Shown here piece by piece: positions 8,397-18,376 of a stretch of 64,000 nucleotides of DNA; within the stretch, counting starts at the first letter, position 1, and each line of letters opens with the position of its first letter. The translations under genes were made by a program, and so were the position numbers. The stretch is from JASHVB01 sp963780805 (GTDB lineage: Bacteria > Pseudomonadota > Alphaproteobacteria > Acetobacterales > Acetobacteraceae). The DNA lies in contig CAWADP010000007.1 in the NCBI GenBank assembly GCA_963780805.1, positions 124,001 through 188,000 on the forward strand, read 5' to 3'. The notes below the pieces were generated by a model. The model was not told where the DNA came from. It saw only the letters and a list, made by a program, of their open reading frames with translations, and made no database searches.

Positions 8397-9872
8397 TCAG
8401 ACCGATCCGACGTTTTCGCGTGGCGCCGCAGCTGGCTGCGTCGTAGCGAAACTCTTAGCACGGAGTTCCAGCACCGAAATCCCCCAGTGCACCAGAGCGA
8501 ACAGGATCATGGTACAGGCGAAATAGGAATAGCGGACCTCGCAATCCGGATTGAACGGCAGGAACGTAAGGATGTAGAACCACGCCGCGATAACCAAGCC
8601 GTAAACGAACACGTCCGGGCGGCGTCGGCTGCTGAACCAGGCAATGCAGAGACCGAGGGACAGCACCAAATAAGTCGCCGGCCGGAACACGAAGGTGGCG
8701 GCAGGAAAATACCGGGAGCGCAGCAGGTGGGTAACGTAGGCTTCCTTCAGATCGGCGCCATGCAGCGCCTGCCATAGATCGGCCGGCTGTCCAAGGAAGC
8801 CCACAGTGGTGAGCGGCCAACAAGCCTCGACACTGCCGCCAATGCCCAACAGACGAACGACAGATAGCAGGCGCGTCTCCAGGAACAGTCCGGGGACCGC
8901 AAACAGCATCTGTTTCCACTGTGCGACGTACTGGGCCATTGTGAGCTGTTTAGAAGAAGAACCGCCCAGGACAGCGGGCTCTCCCAGGGCATCGCCGATC
9001 TGGTCCGTGATGCGGTCGTAAATTCCGGTTTCCGTCCAATCGATCATCGGATAGGGGAGGTAGTCTGCCTTGGCAGCGCTGCGCAAGGTCGCGACGTCAA
9101 GGCCATCCTTTGCCAGGAGGTGCAGATCCAGGCTCGGATACTCGGCGATGGCGGCCCCGATGTCGAACAACATCACCTGTCGAAAGTTTCGGTCGGTACT
9201 TGGCCGGACGTCGAGCGTCGCGTGCATCGTGGCTTGAGCCATCAGGACCGGCACAAGCAGAGCCGCCACCGCTGCGGCGGCGACGTGGCGCATGTGTGGG
9301 GCGCGTGCCGCCTCGCCTGCTGTATGTTCGAATAGGTAAATAGTGGCGAAACTGGGAATCGCGAGCAGCCAGAACTGGAAGCGGAACAGGCCGGCAAGCG
9401 CGAGTAACGCGAATACCAGCGTAACGAGCCGGAGCCTGCGCGCCGTTCGCGGGTATCGCAGCAGTACGACCAGCGCCAACAGAGCGACGTTGCCCCCCAT
9501 CACATCCTTGATGACCAGGGCCGACTGGGCGATCTCATACGGGTTGAACCCGAGCAGTATGCAGCTTACGACCGCAACGATGCGGGTCGGGCGAAGCTCA
9601 GTCAGCAACAGGTGCACGGCACCCCAAAAAAATGCCAGTTGCAAAGCCAGAAAAAGACCGGGGCCGGGAACGGCGAGGTCAAGCCAATGCCAGATGAAGG
9701 CCATGAAGGCCGGATGATGGGACACGATGTGACCTGTTCGGGCATCATACCACTGCACAGTCGCATCCCAGCCGAGACTGCCGGGATAATAGAACAGCAA
9801 CGTCGTAAGAAAAAACAATGAAGAACAGCTTGCCAGGAACCGGGCCGAAGCTGGTTTGCGGGGGTGTGTCAT
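8397..9872 (-). CDS. Polytopic membrane protein, GT-C glycosyltransferase-like
   Basis: The product has about 491 residues with some 11 hydrophobic segments; I prefer the second methionine (9872, MTHPRKPAS) because the first ten codons add nothing conserved, although 9902 is possible. Early in the sequence GWDATVQW is followed by a SHHPAFMAFIWHW segment, the kind of acidic/His arrangement found in the first periplasmic loop of GT-C family lipid-linked sugar transferases. A hydrophilic loop of about 110 residues follows the central helices (NFRQVMLFDIGAAI to YVAQWKQM). It faces the MBOAT region tail-to-tail. The substrate is unknown and the glycosyltransferase assignment rests on topology and that motif. 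Confidence 0.7.
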   Translation of the reverse strand: MTHPRKPASARFLASCSSLFFLTTLLFYYPGSLGWDATVQWYDARTGHIVSHHPAFMAFIWHWLDLAVPGPGLFLALQLAFFWGAVHLLLTELRPTRIVAVVSCILLGFNPYEIAQSALVIKDVMGGNVALLALVVLLRYPRTARRLRLVTLVFALLALAGLFRFQFWLLAIPSFATIYLFEHTAGEAARAPHMRHVAAAAVAALLVPVLMAQATMHATLDVRPSTDRNFRQVMLFDIGAAIAEYPSLDLHLLAKDGLDVATLRSAAKADYLPYPMIDWTETGIYDRITDQIGDALGEPAVLGGSSSKQLTMAQYVAQWKQMLFAVPGLFLETRLLSVVRLLGIGGSVEACWPLTTVGFLGQPADLWQALHGADLKEAYVTHLLRSRYFPAATFVFRPATYLVLSLGLCIAWFSSRRRPDVFVYGLVIAAWFYILTFLPFNPDCEVRYSYFACTMILFALVHWGISVLELRAKSFATTQPAAAPRENVGSV

Positions 9873-10132
9873 CAAATGGAAACCCAGCGGGAGAACTGAC
9901 AACGACGCTTATCCCGAAGAAGACGCCGCATACAAGGCATTTCGGGGTCGCGTTTTGGCACAGAGACATAACGATAGTCAGGTTGTTGGGGCACACATGG
10001 CGCCGTGCTGGCGGCTCACGGCGGGAGCGAGGGTGGGTCGCTTGCCGTAACGATCACGCCAGCCTCGATCGGACTTGCCTTCCGGGGGCCGGCATGGTTG
10101 ATGCCCCAGGATCATGCACGGTACTGCACGTC

Positions 10133-11722
10133 ATGCCCGATTCCCTGCCTGATCCCGCCACCACGCCCCAGCTCGCCGCCGAGCGTGTGCTGATCCTCGA
10201 TTTCGGCAGCCAGGTCACCCAGCTTATTGCCCGCCGACTACGCGAATCCGGCGTCTATTGCGAAATCTGGCCATTCAACGCCGACCCGGACCGCATTGCC
10301 GCGTGGCATCCGCGCGGCATCATCCTGTCCGGCGGCCCTGCGTCCACCCACGAAGCCACCGCGCCGCTGGCGCCCGGCGTGGTGTTCGACCTCGGCGTGC
10401 CGATCCTGGGGATCTGCTACGGCGAGCAATTGCTGTGTCAGCAGCTCGGCGGGGAGGTGCAGCCGTCCGACCACCGCGAGTTCGGCCGCGCCTTCGTCGA
10501 TGTGGTGGGCGACTGCGCCCTGTTCCGCGACGTCTGGCGGCCGGGCGCGCGCGAGCAAGTGTGGATGAGCCACGGCGACAGGGTGACGAAGCTGCCGCCG
10601 GGGTTCCGCGCGGTCGGCGTGTCGGATGGCGCGCCGTTCGCCGCGATCGCCGATGACGCGCGGCACTATTACGGGGTGCAGTTCCATCCGGAGGTAGTGC
10701 ACACGCCGCACGGCGCCGCGCTGCTGCGCAACTTCACCCACGGCGTGCTGGGCCTGTCCGGCACGTGGACCATGGCGGGGTTCCGCGCCACCGAAATTGC
10801 TCGGGTGCGTGCGATGGTGGGGCAGCGGAGGGTGATCTGCGGCCTGTCCGGCGGTGTCGATTCGTCGGTCGCCGCGGTGCTTATCCACGAGGCGATCGGC
10901 GAGCAACTGACCTGCATCTTCGTCGATCACGGCCTGCTGCGAGAAGGCGAAGCCGCCGAAGTCGTGGCGACATTCCGCGACCGCTTCAACATCCGGCTGG
11001 TGCATCGTGACGCCGCGGACATGTTCTTGGACGCGCTGGACGGCGTCACCGATCCGGAAGTGAAGCGCAAGACCATCGGCCGGCTGTTCATCGACGTGTT
11101 CGAGCAGGAGGCGGCGAAGATCGGCGGCGCGGATTATCTCGCGCAGGGGACGCTGTATCCGGACGTGATTGAGAGCGTCAGCTTCACCGGTGGGCCCTCG
11201 GTGACGATCAAGTCGCATCACAACGTAGGCGGCCTGCCGGAACGGATGCGCATGAAGCTGGTCGAGCCGCTGCGCGAGTTGTTCAAGGACGAAGTGCGCG
11301 CGCTGGGGCGAGAGCTGGGCCTGCCCGACACGATCATCGGGCGGCACCCGTTTCCGGGTCCTGGTCTGGCGATCCGGGTGCCGGGTGCGATCACGCGGGA
11401 GAAGCTGGCCCTGCTGCGCAAGGCGGACTCGATCTTCCTGGAGGAGATCCGCGCGGCCGGTCTGTATGATGCGATCTGGCAGGCGTTCGCGGTGTTGCTG
11501 CCGGTGCGCACCGTGGGGGTGATGGGCGACGGCCGCACCTACGACCATGCCTGCGCGCTGCGTGCGGTGACGTCCACCGATGGGATGACCGCGGACGTGT
11601 ATCCGTTCGATGCTTCGTTTTTGACGCGGGTGGCGAGCCGGATTGTGAACGAGGTGCGGGGGATCAACCGGGTGACGTACGATATTACCAGCAAGCCGCC
11701 CGGGACGATCGAGTGGGAGTGA
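10133..11722 (+). CDS. guaA: GMP synthase (glutamine-hydrolysing)
   Basis: GuaA converts XMP, glutamine and ATP to GMP, the last step of guanylate synthesis, in the cytoplasm. I choose ATG 10133 (529 residues), since the longer open frame upstream has no conserved content and 529 is close to the family length. Residues 1-200 are the class I glutamine amidotransferase with the nucleophile in GICYGEQL (Cys95) and the His-Glu pair in YGVQFHPEV. The ATP pyrophosphatase domain starts with the PP-loop GLSGGVDSSVAA. The C-terminal dimerisation domain ends in the conserved TYDITSKPPGTIEWE. The gene stands alone with no obvious Shine-Dalgarno site and no purine riboswitch that I can see. Confidence 0.98.
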   Translation: MPDSLPDPATTPQLAAERVLILDFGSQVTQLIARRLRESGVYCEIWPFNADPDRIAAWHPRGIILSGGPASTHEATAPLAPGVVFDLGVPILGICYGEQLLCQQLGGEVQPSDHREFGRAFVDVVGDCALFRDVWRPGAREQVWMSHGDRVTKLPPGFRAVGVSDGAPFAAIADDARHYYGVQFHPEVVHTPHGAALLRNFTHGVLGLSGTWTMAGFRATEIARVRAMVGQRRVICGLSGGVDSSVAAVLIHEAIGEQLTCIFVDHGLLREGEAAEVVATFRDRFNIRLVHRDAADMFLDALDGVTDPEVKRKTIGRLFIDVFEQEAAKIGGADYLAQGTLYPDVIESVSFTGGPSVTIKSHHNVGGLPERMRMKLVEPLRELFKDEVRALGRELGLPDTIIGRHPFPGPGLAIRVPGAITREKLALLRKADSIFLEEIRAAGLYDAIWQAFAVLLPVRTVGVMGDGRTYDHACALRAVTSTDGMTADVYPFDASFLTRVASRIVNEVRGINRVTYDITSKPPGTIEWE

Positions 11723-11948
11723 GGGGTCGTAGAAAAAGGTGGTTCCGGGATAGCTGGGGACAGGGCCGCGAGGCGGGATCAATCGATCGTCTTCAATAGT
11801 CCTTGAAGGCGCAAAGGCGACCCGATCCATCATTGGACAGCCTCCATACCGCTTGAGGGGGCGCCTTCACGTCGATGTCATTGAGCGCATGGATGGCCGA
11901 CGTTTTGGGATCGTACTTCTCGGGCCAAATCACACGGTCGTAGATCGA

Positions 11949-12548
11949 TTACTGCTCCTTCTTGAACAAATCCTGGAAGATGAGCTGGCCCCAAGTGCGG
12001 CCGCGTGCGTGCACCAGCGCGCCACCCTCGTTGAGCTTTCCCAGCTTGACGGGTGCGAACCCGAGTTGTTTGGCCAACGCCGCCACGGGAGCGGTCGCGT
12101 CCTCGTCGTCGCTCGACAGAAAGACGACCCGGTGGCCGCCCTCGACGATCGGATCGGCAGCCAGGGTGGCCGCAATCAGGTGATTGAAACCTTTCACGAA
12201 CCTGGCGCCGGTGAAAGCCTTCGCGACGAAGGCGGAGGACGGGAGACCGTCCAGCTCCTCAAGGGGAACTAACGCGTTCATCGCGTCGATGACCGTCTTG
12301 CCTTTCCAGCTCGGCAGGGCCTTCGCAACCTCGCGATGCTCCCCGAACGGAACCGCCAAGATGATTGTGTCGGCTTCGAGTGCATCCCGCAGCGACTTGG
12401 CGACGACCGTGGGTCCAATCGCCCGAGCCTGCGGCGCCAACGCCTCGGGCGGCCGGCGGCTCGCGACAGCCACCTTGATGTTCTTACGGGCGAAGGCTCG
12501 GGCGAGGGCCTGGCCTACCGCACCGAATCCTACAATCGCATAGCTCAT
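11949..12548 (-). CDS. NAD(P)-binding F420 reductase-like protein
   Basis: This 199-residue protein has an N-terminal Rossmann motif (YAIVGFGAVGQALARAFA) and a basic stretch at the end of the second strand (VASRRPPEAL) suited to NADP(H). The downstream ILAVPFGEHREVAKAL and GKTVIDAMNAL segments are typical of the NADPH-dependent F420 reductase family (COG2085), many members of which act on substrates other than F420. The gene lies downstream of the SDR gene on the same strand with a 216-bp gap, so co-transcription is possible. The physiological substrate is unknown. Confidence 0.85.
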   Translation of the reverse strand: MSYAIVGFGAVGQALARAFARKNIKVAVASRRPPEALAPQARAIGPTVVAKSLRDALEADTIILAVPFGEHREVAKALPSWKGKTVIDAMNALVPLEELDGLPSSAFVAKAFTGARFVKGFNHLIAATLAADPIVEGGHRVVFLSSDDEDATAPVAALAKQLGFAPVKLGKLNEGGALVHARGRTWGQLIFQDLFKKEQ

Positions 12549-12764
12549 AATACTTCTCCGATCCGTGTTGATATTGATTCCCCGGCCCTCAACGGCGCTG
12601 GGTTATCCGTTTCGCTGCATGGCGACCTTCGCGAGATCTTCCGACCGCCACCCCAAGCGATGCGCGTCATCGGTTCGAATTCGTGAATTGACGCGTAGAC
12701 GTCCTGCCGTGAACGACTTCCGCGCGGCCGGACGGTCAGCCACTTCCCGCGATCCGGCGCGAAT

Positions 12765-13499
12765 TCAGATGGCCGAGAAGCCACCGTCGACAGACAACTC
12801 CACCCCATTCACGAAGCTCGAATCGTCTGAAGCAAGAAACAGCGCGACCGCCGCAATTTCCTCAGGACGACCCATCTTTCCCCGCGGGATCAGGGATTCG
12901 AACATCCGCTTCGCTTCCTCGGTGAGAACCTGGTCCTGCATCGGTGTGGCGATCGGCCCCGGGCTCAGCACGTTCACCCGGATATTCCTGCCCTTCAGTT
13001 CGTTGAGCCAAGTGCGTGCGAAAGAGCGCAACGCCGCCTTACTCGCCGAATACACGCCGTAACCAGGAAAACCTTTCACCGAAGCAACTGACCCGGTCAT
13101 GAAGATCGATCCGCCATCGTTGAACAGCGGCAACGCCTTCTGAACCGTAAACAGCGTGCCGCGCGTATTCAGGCCGAAGGTCGCATCGAAATGCTGCTCG
13201 GTAATCTCGTCCAGTGGGACGGCTTCGCCCGTGCCGGCGCTCGCGTAAAGGACGTCGATCCTGCCCTTTTCCCGCTTGACCGTGTCGAACAGACGGCCGA
13301 GGTCGTCGAGATTGGCCGCGTCGCCGCGCACGCCGGTCACGTTCCGGCCAATCAGCTTGACGGCCTCGTCGAGCGCCTCCTGCCTCCGGCCCATGATGAA
13401 GACATAGGCGCCTTCTTCAACGAACCGCTTGGCGCTCGCCAGCGCCATGCCGCTCGATCCACCCGTGATGACTGCGACCTTACCCTCAAGCTTTCCCAT
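12765..13499 (-). CDS. Short-chain dehydrogenase/reductase (SDR)
   Basis: The 244-residue product starts at the ATG behind AAAGGAGAAG, giving MGKLEGKVAVITGG. It is a classical SDR: cofactor motif TGGSSGMA (the usual TGxxxGxG has Met-Ala in place of Ile-Gly), an ASAGTG segment in place of NNAG, a catalytic Ser in FMTGSVAS, and YGVYSASKAA carrying the Tyr-Lys pair. The C-terminus VNGVELSVDGGFSAI is typical. The arginine in GRRQEAL after the second strand favours NADP(H). It probably reduces a ketone or oxidises an alcohol. It lies upstream of the reductase gene at 11949 in the same orientation. Confidence 0.93.
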   Translation of the reverse strand: MGKLEGKVAVITGGSSGMALASAKRFVEEGAYVFIMGRRQEALDEAVKLIGRNVTGVRGDAANLDDLGRLFDTVKREKGRIDVLYASAGTGEAVPLDEITEQHFDATFGLNTRGTLFTVQKALPLFNDGGSIFMTGSVASVKGFPGYGVYSASKAALRSFARTWLNELKGRNIRVNVLSPGPIATPMQDQVLTEEAKRMFESLIPRGKMGRPEEIAAVALFLASDDSSFVNGVELSVDGGFSAI

Positions 13500-13705
13500 G
13501 ACTTCTCCTTTCAGGCTCCGTCTTTGGTCGTTCGGGGAGGCCCCCGAGAACCTCCAGATGGGTCTGCGGGCGTCAGGCGTTGAGTGTGGAAGCGCGCACA
13601 TCGGTGGTGTGAAATCGATCCGGCTGGACGACTGACGGCAGCCGCGACGATCGGTATCCGCCGTTCGGAATTGGCAGGGCCGCCCTTACGGGCGCTCCGT
13701 ATCGG

Positions 13706-13990
13706 CTACGGCTTCCAGATGGGGTTGGCCCACAGGCGCTTTACGGCGTTGCCGATCGTGCTCGGCACTGCCGGGCTCGAACGAAGCAACCCGATATCGT
13801 ACTTGATCGACTTCTCGAAATCCATGATGGCAAGGCTATCGTGATCAAAAATCGTGGAGATATCGGCGTGATGATGATCGTGGAACTCCTCGATGAGCAG
13901 CTCGGGCGTCAGAGTCGTCGTGTGGGCATCGTCCGAACTATGGCCGCCCAGGGCTGTCGGTCTTTCGGCAAGCCGGTGACGCCGCCGTCG
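13706..13990 (-). pseudogene. Gene remnant, weakly carbonic-anhydrase-like
   Basis: An open frame without a start codon ends at a TAG (13708-13706) and reads like a real protein: LGGHSSDDAHTTTLTPELL, then DHDSLAIMDFEKSIKYDIG, then LLRSSPAVPSTI. The last part resembles the D-x-E-x-S-V-x-x-D-x-x-x-L-R-x-S-P segment of small beta-carbonic anhydrases, and GHSSDD could be a degraded version of their GHTDCG zinc site. The catalytic Cys and the end of the fold are missing, so if the assignment is right the gene is dead. The same frame continues upstream of a TAG as a 64-codon ORF at 13991-14185, so the decayed gene may extend further. Confidence in the family is low. Confidence 0.3.
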
Positions 13991-14185
13991 CTAGATATTT
14001 AGAAAAAATCGACCGATCGATGCTGATACGTGCTGAAACCGAGCAGTGCAGGCGGCGTAGCTGAACAAACTTTTTGGCGTGCTTTGATACGCGGCGGCAA
14101 TCTGCGACATCTTTGCCGGCTGTTCCTCTGCACGGGCCGCGAGCGCTGCCGGGACACCGCCATCGGCGACGGCGTCGGTTGTCAT
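13991..14185 (-). other. Short ORF in decayed region
   Basis: This 64-codon ORF begins MTTDAVADGGVPAALAARA and ends in a TAG that is in frame with the remnant downstream. Its helical middle (KMSQIAAAYQSTPKSLFSYA) could be a degenerate helix-turn-helix or a piece of an alkylhydroperoxidase-like protein. Neither identification is secure, and the surrounding 13.6-14.2 kb holds no complete gene. Confidence 0.25.
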
Positions 14186-14233
14186 TGCCGCAAAGCGATC
14201 GTGGTTGACCCACCCGGCATGCCGTCTCTCGGC

Positions 14234-16321
14234 CTACTCGGCCGCCAGCGCCAGTTCCGCCGCCACCGGGAGCAGCCACACCGCCGTATCATGGAACACC
14301 GCGCCCCCCGACGGCGGAGCCGGGTCGTCGCTGGTCAGCGCGTTGATGCCGATGCCGCCTTCGAAAGCCTCGCTCGGCCAGATGCTCTCCGACACCAACA
14401 CGCCCGGTTGCATGCCCTTCGCGATGCGCGCATGCAGCACCACCTCGCCGCGCGCGTTGCCCAGCACCACCTTCTCGCCGTCGGCGATGCCCAGCCGTGC
14501 CGCGTCGTCGGCATGCAGCATCACGGTGGGACGACCCTCGCGCTGCCGGCCGGATGCCATCTCGGTGAAGCTGGTGTTGAGGTAGCTGCGTGCCGGCGAG
14601 GTCATCAGCCGGAACGGCCGGTCCGGCCCGGAGGCGTCGATCGTCGCCATGTGGTCCGGCAGCCTCGGCATCGCGCCATGCTTGTCGCCCAGTGCCGCCC
14701 AGTCCGGCGCGAACGCGAATTTTCCTCCATTGCGTGGGAAACCGGTCAGGAAATGCGCCTTCTCGAATGGCAGCGCGCAGTCGATCCAGCGCTCGCGCAG
14801 CACGGTCGCCGCATCGGGTCGGCCAGACAGGCGCAGCGTCGCGTCGATCATCTGCATGGCCGTCATCTCGAAGCCTGAATGACGCGCACCCAGGCGCGAC
14901 GCCAGCCCTTGCAGCACCTCGTGATTCGAACGGCACTCACCCGGTGGTTCGATCAGCTTCGGACCAATTTGAAGATGCGTATGGCCGCCGGCCTGGTACA
15001 AGTCGTCGTGCTCCATGAACATCGTGGCCGGCAGCACCACGTCGGCCCATTTCGCCGTCTCGGTCATGAATTGCTCGTGCACGCACACAAACAGATCGTC
15101 ACGGGAGAAACCGCGGCGGACGCGATTGCTGTCGGGACAGACGGTCAGCGGATTCTGGTTCTGGATCAGCAGAGCATGGACCTGCGGCCCATTCCCCAGC
15201 TCCGACCGATCCCCGGTCAGCACACTGCCAATCCTGCTCATGTCGAGCTCGCGCACGCTCAGATCGCGCACATCGAGGCCTTCGATCAGCGTCTTGTCGA
15301 TCTGGTACATACCGCGGTTGGACCACAGCGCGCCGCCGCCTTCGTATTGCCAGGCGCCGGTGACGGTCGGCAGGCAGGTCACCGCGTGCATGTTCGCAGC
15401 GCCATTGCGGCTGCGCGCGAAGCCATAGCCGCAGCGAATGTAGCTGCGCCGCGTGCGGCCATAGAGCGCAGCGAAGTCCTCGATCTGCTCGACGGACAGT
15501 CCGGTGATCGCCGCCGCCCACTCGGGACCGCGCGTCCGCAGATGCGCTTCCAGTTCGTCCGGGCAATCGGCGTGGCGCGCCATGTAAGCGCGGTCGGCGT
15601 AACCGTCGCGGAATGCCACGTGCATCACAGCGCAGGCCAGCGCCCCGTCGGTGCCCGGCCGCGGCGCGAGATGGATATCCGCCACCGCGGCGGTGGGCGA
15701 ACGATACGGATCAACCACCACCAGCTTCGCCCCACGCTGCTTCCGCGCCCGCGCGATATGCGTCATCACGTTGACCTGGGTGGAGACGGGATTGCCACCC
15801 CACATCACGATCAGATCGGACACCGCCATCTCGCGCGGATCGACGCCCCTGCTCTGGCCGATGCCAGCTTGCCAGCCGGCTTCCGGCAGCGAGGTACAAA
15901 TTGTGAGGTTCTGCCGCGAGTAGCACATCTCGTGGCGCAGCCGGTTGATGCCGTCACGCTGCACCAGTCCCATCGTGCCGGCGTAATAGAACGGCCAGAC
16001 CGCTTCCGCACCATGCTTCGCCGCGATGTCGGTGAAGGCGGCGGCGACGCGGTCCAGTGCCTCATTCCAGCCGATGCGGCGGAACTGGCCCGAGCCTTTC
16101 TGGCCGGTACGCAGCAGCGGATGCGTCAAGCGGTCGGGGTGGTGGATGCGCTCGGCATAGCGCGCGACCTTCGAGCAGATGACGCCCGCGGTGTAAGTAT
16201 TCCCCCCCGCCCCGTGCACGGCGCCGATGCGGGTGCCGTCAAGCACCTCCACCTCGAGCGCGCAGGTAGAGGGGCAGTCATGCGGGCAGACGGAGCTGCG
16301 GATGATCCTGGATGCGTGCAT
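14234..16321 (-). CDS. Molybdopterin-dependent oxidoreductase
   Basis: I take ATG 16321 (MHASRIIRSSVCPHDCPSTC, 695 residues); the open frame extends upstream into repeat DNA. The N-terminus carries the Cx3Cx3C plus distal Cys (GVICSK) pattern for one [4Fe-4S] cluster, followed by the molybdopterin domain (LIVMWGGNPVSTQVN, VVVDPYRSPTAAVADIHL, RCGYGFARSRNGAAN) and the C-terminal molybdopterin-dinucleotide binding barrel (RPTVMLHADDAARLGIADGE). No Tat signal is visible, so the enzyme is probably cytoplasmic. Its layout is like the bis-MGD oxidoreductases related to formate dehydrogenase and assimilatory nitrate reductase, but the substrate is not identifiable. No partner subunit or cofactor gene is adjacent. 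Confidence 0.93.
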   Translation of the reverse strand: MHASRIIRSSVCPHDCPSTCALEVEVLDGTRIGAVHGAGGNTYTAGVICSKVARYAERIHHPDRLTHPLLRTGQKGSGQFRRIGWNEALDRVAAAFTDIAAKHGAEAVWPFYYAGTMGLVQRDGINRLRHEMCYSRQNLTICTSLPEAGWQAGIGQSRGVDPREMAVSDLIVMWGGNPVSTQVNVMTHIARARKQRGAKLVVVDPYRSPTAAVADIHLAPRPGTDGALACAVMHVAFRDGYADRAYMARHADCPDELEAHLRTRGPEWAAAITGLSVEQIEDFAALYGRTRRSYIRCGYGFARSRNGAANMHAVTCLPTVTGAWQYEGGGALWSNRGMYQIDKTLIEGLDVRDLSVRELDMSRIGSVLTGDRSELGNGPQVHALLIQNQNPLTVCPDSNRVRRGFSRDDLFVCVHEQFMTETAKWADVVLPATMFMEHDDLYQAGGHTHLQIGPKLIEPPGECRSNHEVLQGLASRLGARHSGFEMTAMQMIDATLRLSGRPDAATVLRERWIDCALPFEKAHFLTGFPRNGGKFAFAPDWAALGDKHGAMPRLPDHMATIDASGPDRPFRLMTSPARSYLNTSFTEMASGRQREGRPTVMLHADDAARLGIADGEKVVLGNARGEVVLHARIAKGMQPGVLVSESIWPSEAFEGGIGINALTSDDPAPPSGGAVFHDTAVWLLPVAAELALAAE

Positions 16322-16431
16322 GCGCGGAAGGCTAACCCGGCTGGTGGCGCGTTGGGAAGCCGATATGGCGATCGTGCCTCCGGGACCTACCTCCTCTTGG
16401 GCGATCCGCCAGATTGTTTGGTCTGACTGGA

Positions 16432-16926
16432 AATGCTGACCCGTGCCTGTCATTGCGAGAAGCGAAGCGACGAAGCAACGACCGCGGCGGGGTGATGTCA
16501 GTACGGTGGAAATGCTCTGGCCGCCACGCCGTGCAGTTTGCCTGCAACCGCGCTTCCCGCCGCGACTGCTCGTCGTGATGCAACCAACGGGCTCAATGCC
16601 GTGACCGAAACCTGGCAATCCACCCAGGACTGGGGTGCTCTGACCCGTGCCGAGATCGCCAACGCACGCGATGCCGGTGCGCTGCCGGCTTCGGTTCTGT
16701 GCAGCAACATTCGGACCACGTGCCGGTGGATACCGACACGCTGTCAGTGTCTTTGCAAGACCGGGCGTGTCATTGCGAGTCACATTGCAAGTGTCTTGCG
16801 AGCGGAGCGAAGCAATCCCCGCGAGTGGCGTGCGTACTCTCCGGGGGATTGCTTCGCTGCGCTCGCAATGACAGGTTGGTTGGCCCGCCGGACCTCCCCT
16901 TCAAACCACCGCCCGCACCGCCCTCT
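16432..16926. repeat. Repeat-bearing intergenic region (GTCATTGCGAG family)
   Basis: These 495 bases hold no supported gene. At 16447-16480 there is one arm-like copy (TGTCATTGCGAGAAGCGAAG). At 16768-16873 a longer copy begins TGTCATTGCGAG and ends GCTTCGCTGCGCTCGCAATG, forming a near-perfect hairpin around a short central segment. The same family recurs at 18377, 32138, 49258 and 63161, with fragments at 30320, 44220 and 55160. Confidence 0.85.
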
Positions 16927-18279
16927 TCAAACGACTGCCCGCGCCGCCGCCAGCACGCGGTCGATGAACGCGTCGGTGCTGCCCAGATACCCCGCGGGAT
17001 CGGTCAGCCGTTCAATCGCCGCGCGGTCCAGCTTCTCCGCCACCGCCGGCTCCCGTTCCAGGGCATCCGCCAGGCTGATCCCCTGCTCCAGCGCCTCGTC
17101 GCAGGCATGCTTCACCACGTGATGCGCCTCGCCGCGGCCGAGTTGCGAGGCCAGCCCCATCATTACCGCCTCCGCCACGATCAGCCCGTGCGTCAGGTCC
17201 AGGTTGCGGCGCATCCGGGCGGCGTCCACCACCATGCCCTCGGCGATCGCGCGTGCCTGCAACAGCGCGCCGTGAGTCAGCACGAAGGCCTGCGGGATGG
17301 CCAGCGCCTCGGCCTGCCACGGGCCGGTGGCGCGCTCGTGGTCCTGCGCCATCGCGCCCAGCATCAGCGGCACCAGCGCCTGCACCGCGCGCGCCGCCGC
17401 CAGGATGTATTCCGAGGCGATCGGGTTGCGCTTCTGCGGCATGGTGGAGGACGAACCCCGCCCGGCGACATAGGGTTCGGCGACCTCGCCCACCTCGGTC
17501 TGGCAGAGCAGGATGATGTCGGTGGCGAACTTAGCCAGAGTGCCGCAGACGATGCCGAGGAAGGCTACGGTCTCGGCCAGCGCCTCGCGGCAGACGTGCC
17601 AGGGTGCCGCCGGTGCGCCCAGGCCCAGTTCCTCCGCCAGCCCTTCCATGACCGCGATGCCCTGCCCGCCCAGCGATGCGAGCGTGCCAGCCGCGCCGGC
17701 GAACTCCACCTGTTCTACCCGGGCGCGCACCTGGTCGAGCCGTTGCAGATGGCCGGGCAGCGGCGACGCCCAGATCGCGCATTTCAGCCCGAAGCTGGTG
17801 GGCAGCGCCTGCTGCAGATGGGTTCGCCCCGCCATCACCGTGTGCCGGTATTGCTCGGCTCGGGCGGTCAGTGCGCGCAGCAGACCCAGCAGTTCGGCGC
17901 GCACCAGTCCAAGGCCCTCGCGCACCTGCAGCACGGTGGCGGTGTCCATGATGTCCTGCGTGGTGGCGCCCCAATGCGTCCAGGCGCCCGCCTTGCCCGC
18001 AGCGCGCGACAGCCCGGCGACCAAGCCCACCACCGGGTAGCCGACATTGCGCGCGCTGGCGGCAAGTTCGGCAGGATCCAGGTTCTCATAGCGTGCCGCC
18101 GCAGCAATGGCCTGCGCGGCGTCGGCCGGGATGATGCCCAGCCGCGCTTGCACTCGCGCCAGCGCCGCCTCCACGTCCAGCATGCGCTGAAAGTAGGCGC
18201 GCTCGTCGAACACGGCACGCATTGCGTCGCTGCCGTAGAGGGCGCCCAGGATCGGGCCATCGGCTGGATTGATGGGCAT
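16927..18279 (-). CDS. pcaB: 3-carboxy-cis,cis-muconate cycloisomerase-like lyase
   Basis: The protein belongs to the fumarase/aspartase superfamily. I start it at ATG 18279 (MPINPADGPILGALYGS, 450 residues, the usual PcaB length). Superfamily regions are present in order: THWGATTQDIMDTA, GRTHLQQALPTSFG, and the flexible-loop signature SSTMPQKRNP. The absence of the third, adenylosuccinate-specific domain and the N-terminal region fit PcaB of the protocatechuate branch of the beta-ketoadipate pathway. No other pca genes are in the window, so a different lyase activity of the same subfamily cannot be excluded. Confidence 0.8.
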   Translation of the reverse strand: MPINPADGPILGALYGSDAMRAVFDERAYFQRMLDVEAALARVQARLGIIPADAAQAIAAAARYENLDPAELAASARNVGYPVVGLVAGLSRAAGKAGAWTHWGATTQDIMDTATVLQVREGLGLVRAELLGLLRALTARAEQYRHTVMAGRTHLQQALPTSFGLKCAIWASPLPGHLQRLDQVRARVEQVEFAGAAGTLASLGGQGIAVMEGLAEELGLGAPAAPWHVCREALAETVAFLGIVCGTLAKFATDIILLCQTEVGEVAEPYVAGRGSSSTMPQKRNPIASEYILAAARAVQALVPLMLGAMAQDHERATGPWQAEALAIPQAFVLTHGALLQARAIAEGMVVDAARMRRNLDLTHGLIVAEAVMMGLASQLGRGEAHHVVKHACDEALEQGISLADALEREPAVAEKLDRAAIERLTDPAGYLGSTDAFIDRVLAAARAVV

Positions 18280-18376
18280 ACCGTCAGACCACCTCCTGTG
18301 CGCAGCGCCAGAGGCCTGGAGTTCCGCCTGTGACGGTTGCGCCCCGCCTTGGATTGTCATCGCGGGCGGGGCGACG

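Noticed and set aside
10000..10132. Purine riboswitch upstream of guaA
   Set aside because: No conserved purine-aptamer core could be recognised in the leader.
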